A stretch of 64,000 bases of DNA, taken from contig NC_134116.1 in the NCBI RefSeq assembly GCF_040939455.1, forward strand, positions 68,138,400 to 68,202,399, written 5' to 3'. The notes below the pieces were generated by a model that ran no database searches, was not told the origin of the DNA, and saw only the letters and a list, made by a program, of their open reading frames with translations. The DNA is from Microcebus murinus (Eukaryota > Chordata > Mammalia > Primates > Cheirogaleidae). Shown piece after piece: positions 59,290-64,000 of the stretch (position 1 is the first letter of the stretch; each line of letters starts with the position of its first letter). The position numbers were made by a program, and so were the translations under genes.

Positions 59290-59518
59290 AACATTTTTAT
59301 TTTTATTTTTTATTTTTTTATTTCAGCATACTATGGGGGTACAAATGTTTAGGTTACAAATATTACCTTTGTCATACCTGAGTCAGAGCTTCAAGTATGT
59401 CCATCTCCCAGACAGTGTGCACCATACCCATTAGGTGTGAATATACTCATCCTTTCCTCCCCCTCCCATATGCCTGACACTTGATGAATGTCATTACTAA
59501 ATGTACACATACAGGTAT
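59290..59518 (-). mobile_element. Lemur L1 3' UTR, antisense, severely truncated
   Basis: Begins with a T/A-rich run (reverse of the tail), then TTATTTCAGCATACTATGGG GGTACAAATG, CTGAGTCAGAGCTTCAAGTA, CCCATTAGGTGTGAATATAC and TTGATGAATGTCATTACTAA. It stops just inside the 3' UTR. Confidence 0.88.
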
Positions 59519-59524
59519 ACAGGT

Positions 59525-59702
59525 ACCATGTGAGGACACCTAGGTGGGGGCATCTGTGAGAAACAGGCTCCCATCACATCATTTCTGTCAATGCCTTGAT
59601 CTTGCACTTCTCAGACTTCATAACTGTGAGAAATGAATTTCTATTCTTTATAAATATCCAGTCTCAGGTATTTTGTTATACCAGCACAAATGGACTAATA
59701 CA
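59525..59702 (+). mobile_element. MaLR (MLT1/MST-type) solo LTR 3' part
   Basis: CCATGTGAGGACACCTAGG, TGCCTTGATCTTGCACTTCT CAGAC, AACTGTGAGAAATGAATTTC and CAGTCTCAGGTATTTTGTTA followed by GGACTAATACAG are, in order, the 3' half of an ERVL-MaLR LTR. The 5' half is missing, and no internal retroviral coding sequence is present in the window. Confidence 0.85.
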
Positions 59703-60505
59703 GCAATTTCATTTTGAATTTCTCACATTTCCATGTTTTTCTTTTTCATATTTCATCTCTTTATTCATTATCACCATATGTTTAATTAAGTCCTAGAAAA
59801 TATTTATAACAGCAGATTTAGGGCTTATATTTTTCTTGAGCTAATCTAATATATAAATTATCCAAGTGTCAATTACAGTACTCTCTCTTTATTAGCAGGA
59901 AGTGTGTTAGTCATTCAAAATAGAGATACATTTTACCTGTTTTCAAGATAAAGAAATTTAAATTAAGAAAGGCTGAGGTATTTGCTTATTGTGAGAAAGT
60001 AAGTGATAAACAAAAATGTATTTTAACCCATGTGTTCTGATTTTATATCCAGGTCATTGCTACTATATCACAGCTGCTTTGGAAATGAATATCACTAGGG
60101 AAATATGGATTGGGGTAGGTTTTCTAACTCAATGGTTTATAAACCTGTCAGTTCTTAGGCTAATAAAATTGCAAACACTTTGTAGGAAATAACATGTGGG
60201 TGATAGTTGGTTGTATTTACCTAAATATTAAACATGCCCATAGAGAAAATATCAATGATAATAATCTACTAGCATTACTATTAATAAAAGGAAGGTTATA
60301 TAATCACCAAAATTATCTAAACAAACATACCATTTCACAATAAAGAAAAATTCCATCAAATGAACAATTTTTGTTTTATAAAAAGTGCACATTTTTGTGC
60401 CTCACTTGGCCATGAAGTGGAGTCTGCTTCAATATGGATCGCAGCCTGTCTGAAGACAGGTGTTTGGAAATAACTGACAGTACTATTTCATTAAATAGAC
60501 ATTAT
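59703..60505. other. Single-copy sequence
   Basis: No repeat or coding feature recognised. Confidence 0.4.
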
Positions 60506-60509
60506 TAGA

Positions 60510-60725
60510 GCATTTTCTATATGTCTGCAGCATTCTCAGTGCTTACAGTCATTAATTCTTTTAAATATCATAAATACATCCAGGATTAGATTTTTATCAC
60601 ATTCCCCTTTTTACAATGAATCTATTGCATAAAAAAATGAAATACTTTGCCCAAGGTCACACAACTAATAAGTGGCAGCTCAAAGATTGACACCCAGAGA
60701 ATCAGGATCTTAAACTTTGCTCCTT
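60510..60725 (-). mobile_element. MIR SINE, antisense
   Basis: TCAGTGCTTACAGTCATTAA TTC, AATACATCCAGGATTAG, then CCTTTTTACAATGAATC and TTTGCCCAAGGTCACACAAC TAATAAGTGGCAG match the reversed MIR core and its highly conserved CTTGGGCAAGT segment. Confidence 0.85.
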
Positions 60726-62340
60726 TTCTCTGATGATTTCTTTTCAAAATGGGAATCTGAGGTGAAAGTAGATACGTGCCATGAATAATGTTTCAGAAGT
60801 TACTTTTTTAAAATCAATTTCTGAATGGATATATATTTTCCCCACAATGTATTGTTGTGTTAAAAGAGAAATATTTTACTCCTAGTTTTTCAAGTTTTGA
60901 AATTGTCTTAGGTAAAATAATAATGTACTATATAGAATGGAAAAATGGCATTTTTTTCTAGTTCTGCATTTCTAGTCATAAATGAAGGTTAATATTAGAG
61001 AGCACATGGGAGAGTACATCATTAAAATAGATAATGCTCACTGCAAACAGATAGAATTCAGAAGGTTAAAATTTCAGTAAAGATTAGTCTTAAAAATGTA
61101 GCCTCTAAAAAATTAATCTAAATTCATGGTGAAAGAAGCATTCAAAATAGCTCCCTGAAGCGAAGTCATGCATCAAAGAGAATGATGATATAGTTCTCAA
61201 ATGCAAATAGGAAGTATTGATTCAGGATAGCAGCTTGTATGTAAAAAGGAAAGAAATAAATGTTATTCTTCCAATTTCCATTTCATAAGAAAATTAAAAT
61301 TGATTTTCTAATTAAAATGTACTTATTAATGAACTAAACAATTTAGATAACATAGAACAATTAAGTATATGTGCCCTTTATCATTGAAAACTATGAGCAT
61401 TGAAAAATAGTAGGAAAGAATAATTTGCAAATAAGTATATCAGAGTATCTAGATTTTTTATGTCCTATATTTCTAATCTTTTAGGAAGAAGGCATTTAAA
61501 TAACTTAAATTAATTTAAAAAAATGGAAATTATTGATTTGCTCAGATTTTGGTGGAAAAACACATTTACTTGGAATCAAAACCAGAAGGAAAGAAAAATT
61601 ATTAGGATATTTTCCTGTGCATTCTTTCATGTAAAAAAAACAAAACAAAAAGTAAGCTTGCAGATATTAGTATTTCTCTTTTTGCATGCCTAGTTATCAT
61701 GGCATGATAAACATTGGCAAAATAAAATTAGTATACAGAAGGCTATCCCCCAAATATATTTAGTAGTAGAAAACTATAAGAATGACTCTAATCTAAGTTT
61801 CAAACCATGAAAATGTTATGGTTGAATTTTGGCTTCTAAATAAAATTTGTATTAGAACTGCACTGTGCAACTCCTGTGAGATGCTAGTCTCAACCTTCTA
61901 CACCTGGCCCTTCAGAACTCAGCCTAGTCTATTTTCTGTTGCATCATGAAGGAGGCATAATCGAATCAGCAAACTTGCACTGTGATACGTGGTTGACTTG
62001 ATTCAACTGCTCTTTGAGATTAGTTATTAAATATCACATCCCATGTCTTTGAATTGGAACATTTAAAACTTGCATTATTGTTCTACCTTTCTTTTTATGC
62101 TGCCCTCTGCTTTTTTTTTAATTCTGTTCTTTTTCTGCCTTCTTTTGTATTATTTGAATATTTTAGCATCCCATTTAAATGTATTTATTAGCTTTTTGTC
62201 TTTCTTTTCATATTATTTTTTTTTCTTTTCATATTATTTTTGATGGTTACTATAGGGTTTATAATTTATATGTATTAAACTTAGTCTAATTTATTCAAAA
62301 TCATCATTCTCCTATATTTAATGTGTCATTTATTTTTTTC
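60726..62340. other. AT-rich single-copy sequence
   Basis: No repeat family or convincing coding frame recognised. Confidence 0.4.
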
Positions 62341-62459
62341 TAGGTGTTTCCAAACTATTGATGTTAATGATATACCTGGGCATAGTTTTCTTTGAGTTTG
62401 TTATATTTAGGTTTGTTGAGCTTCTTGAATCTCATTTGAGTATTAACAGTTCTGGGATT
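62341..62459 (-). mobile_element. L1M/HAL1 ORF1 fragment, antisense
   Basis: ACCTGGGCATAGTTTTCTTT GAG, then TTAGGTTTGTTGAGCTTCTT GAATC match the antisense ORF1 region of old L1M/HAL1. It abuts the younger inverted L1. Confidence 0.5.
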
Positions 62460-63693
62460 CCCCTTGGGGTCTTCTTCATGAATTCTTTGCCTAGGCCAAT
62501 GTCTATAAGAGTATTGCCAATATTTTCTTCTATAATTCTTATAGTTTCATGCATTAGGTTTAAGTCTGTTATCCACTGTGAGTTGATTTTTGTAAGAGGT
62601 GAGAGTTGTGAATCTTTTTTCAGTCTTCTATATTTGGCTATCCAATTTTTCCAGTACCATTTATTGAATAAAGATTAAATAAATAAATGCAACCTGATAA
62701 ATTAAAAAGTTTCTACACAGCCAAGGAAACTATTGTGTGAGCAAATAGACAATCTACAGAATGAGTGAAAATATTTGCATTCTACACATCCAATAAAGGG
62801 CAGATAACTAGAATCTATATAGGACTCAGGAAAATCAGCAAGAAAAAAACCAAACAACAACATCATTCAAAAGTGGGCAAAAGACATAAACAAAAACTTT
62901 ACAAAAGAAGACAGACTAATGGCCAAAAAACATATGAAAAAATGTTCAGCATCTCTAATCATCAGGGAAATGCAAATCAAAACCACAAGGAGATATCATT
63001 TAACTTCAGTAAAAATGGCTTTTTATCAAAAAGTCCCCAAACAACAAATGTTGGTGAAGATGTAGAGAGATAAGAACATTCATACACTACTGGTAGGACC
63101 GCAAACTAGTACAATCTCTATGTATAGTAATGTAGGGTTACCTCAAAGAGCTATAAGTAGAACTACCATTTGATCCAGCAATCCCATTCCTGGGCATCTA
63201 CCCAAAGGAAAAAAGACATTCTATAAAAAAGACATCTACACTCCAATGTTTATAGTAGCAAAATTCACAATTGCAAAGATGTGGAAACAACCCAAGTACC
63301 AATCAATACACGAGTGGATTAATAAAATGTGGTATATGTATACCATGAAGTACTACTCAGATACAAAAAACAATGGTAATCTAGCACCTCTTGTATTATC
63401 CTGGATAGAGCTGGAGCCCATCCTACTAAGTGAAGTATCACAAGAAAGGAAAAATAAGCATTATATGCACTCACCATCAAATTAGTACTAATTGATCAAC
63501 ACTTATGTGTATATATGGAGTAACATTCATCAGGTGTCAGGTAGGTGGGAGGGAGAGGGAATGGGTATATTCACACCTAATGTGTGTGGTGCACACTGTC
63601 TGGGGGATGGACACGCTTCAAGCTCTCACTTGGGTGGGGTAAAGGCACTATATGTAACTTAAACATTTATACCTGTGTAATATTCTGAAATAA
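62460..63693 (+). mobile_element. Lemur L1 with 5' inversion
   Basis: 62460 to about 62677 is antisense ORF2 (GGGGTCTTCTTCATGAATTC, ACCATTTATTGAATAAAGAT). About 62678 to 63480 is sense ORF2 (KLKSFYTAKETI-like, REMQI region as [12 protein letters not shown] in a shifted frame, FIVAKFTIAKMWKQPKYQSI, ending SPSN), followed by the lemur 3' UTR and the tail TAATATTCTGAAATAAAAC. The antisense part ends at KKTP-like codons and the sense part resumes about ten codons later. The C-terminal Cys motif is disrupted by indels. No target-site duplication was found. Confidence 0.9.
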
Positions 63694-64000
63694 AACAAAA
63701 GAAGTATATTACCCACCTTACATCAGCCCTGGATATTGTCAAATTTCTAAATGTTTGCCAATCTTATAGTTATTTTTTGCCTTATATCTCTTTAAATATG
63801 AATGGTGTTAAACATCTTGTTTATTGATTTATAACATAATTTTTTACAGATAATAATGAACTGCTTGGCCATATCTTCTGCCTATTTTTCTCCTAAGGTA
63901 CATATTTTTTCTTTATGATTTCTAAGAGTCCCTAGTGCCTTACAAATAAACATATTGATGCATCCATTTTCAGGAAAAACAATATAAATTTCTTTAGTTT
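63694..64000 (-). mobile_element. Old L1M ORF2 C-terminal region, antisense, weak
   Basis: TCAAATTTCTAAATGTTTGC CAATC, TATGAATGGTGTTAAACATC TTG, then TGAACTGCTTGGCCATATCT TCTGCC follow antisense L1M. It runs off the window end. Confidence 0.45.

Overview
The window is mammalian nuclear DNA, almost certainly from a strepsirrhine primate and probably a Malagasy lemur. Two repeat types support this. The full-length Alu elements have a long linker between arms with TATAAATAGAAAGAAA- and GGCCAACTAATATA-like stretches, and the youngest L1 copies share a distinctive 3' UTR with a G-rich block and an ending close to TATGTAACC...TGAAATAAA. The sequence is AT-rich throughout. I found no exon, intact gene, RNA gene or CpG-island promoter I could defend. 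It reads as an intergenic or deep intronic stretch, and every long open frame is either a piece of a transposon ORF or a by-product of low-complexity sequence.

Layout. 1-7.4 kb is mostly single-copy sequence with a microsatellite, an antisense MIR and a weak L1M trace. 7.4-12.9 kb holds a full Alu, a pyrimidine-rich minisatellite, a 5'-inverted (twin-primed) L1 with a perfect 15-bp target-site duplication, an L2 split by a second Alu, and an L1 3' tail. 12.9-21.1 kb is decayed L1M/HAL1-type sequence in both orientations, with an antisense MIR and a young L1 tail. 21.1-24.4 kb is largely unique, with MIR/L2 traces. 24.4-26.2 kb is an antisense L1M carrying a young Alu and two Alu-monomer relics. 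29.3-30.1 kb is an L1 5' UTR joined directly to an L1 3' UTR, with both ORFs missing. 33.4-36.5 kb is antisense L1M followed by another 5'-inverted L1. 38.9-41.9 kb has a truncated antisense lemur L1 and a sense L1M with two nested insertions. 44.4-46.5 kb has old L1 pieces and a near full-length but dead mariner transposase. 46.7 kb has an AT-rich palindrome. 51.7-57.6 kb is a dense L1 stack with two more twin-primed L1s, one nested in an older L1 with a matching target-site duplication. 59-64 kb has an L1 tail, a MaLR LTR end, an antisense MIR and a last 5'-inverted L1.

Nothing here works as a gene system. The notable content is structural: five 5'-inverted L1s in 64 kb, the ORF-less 5'UTR/3'UTR L1 chimera, an L1 with doubled 3'UTR-like modules, and several hairpin-forming or locally duplicated patches. 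Family names come from pattern recognition; a RepeatMasker run against a primate library would be decisive.
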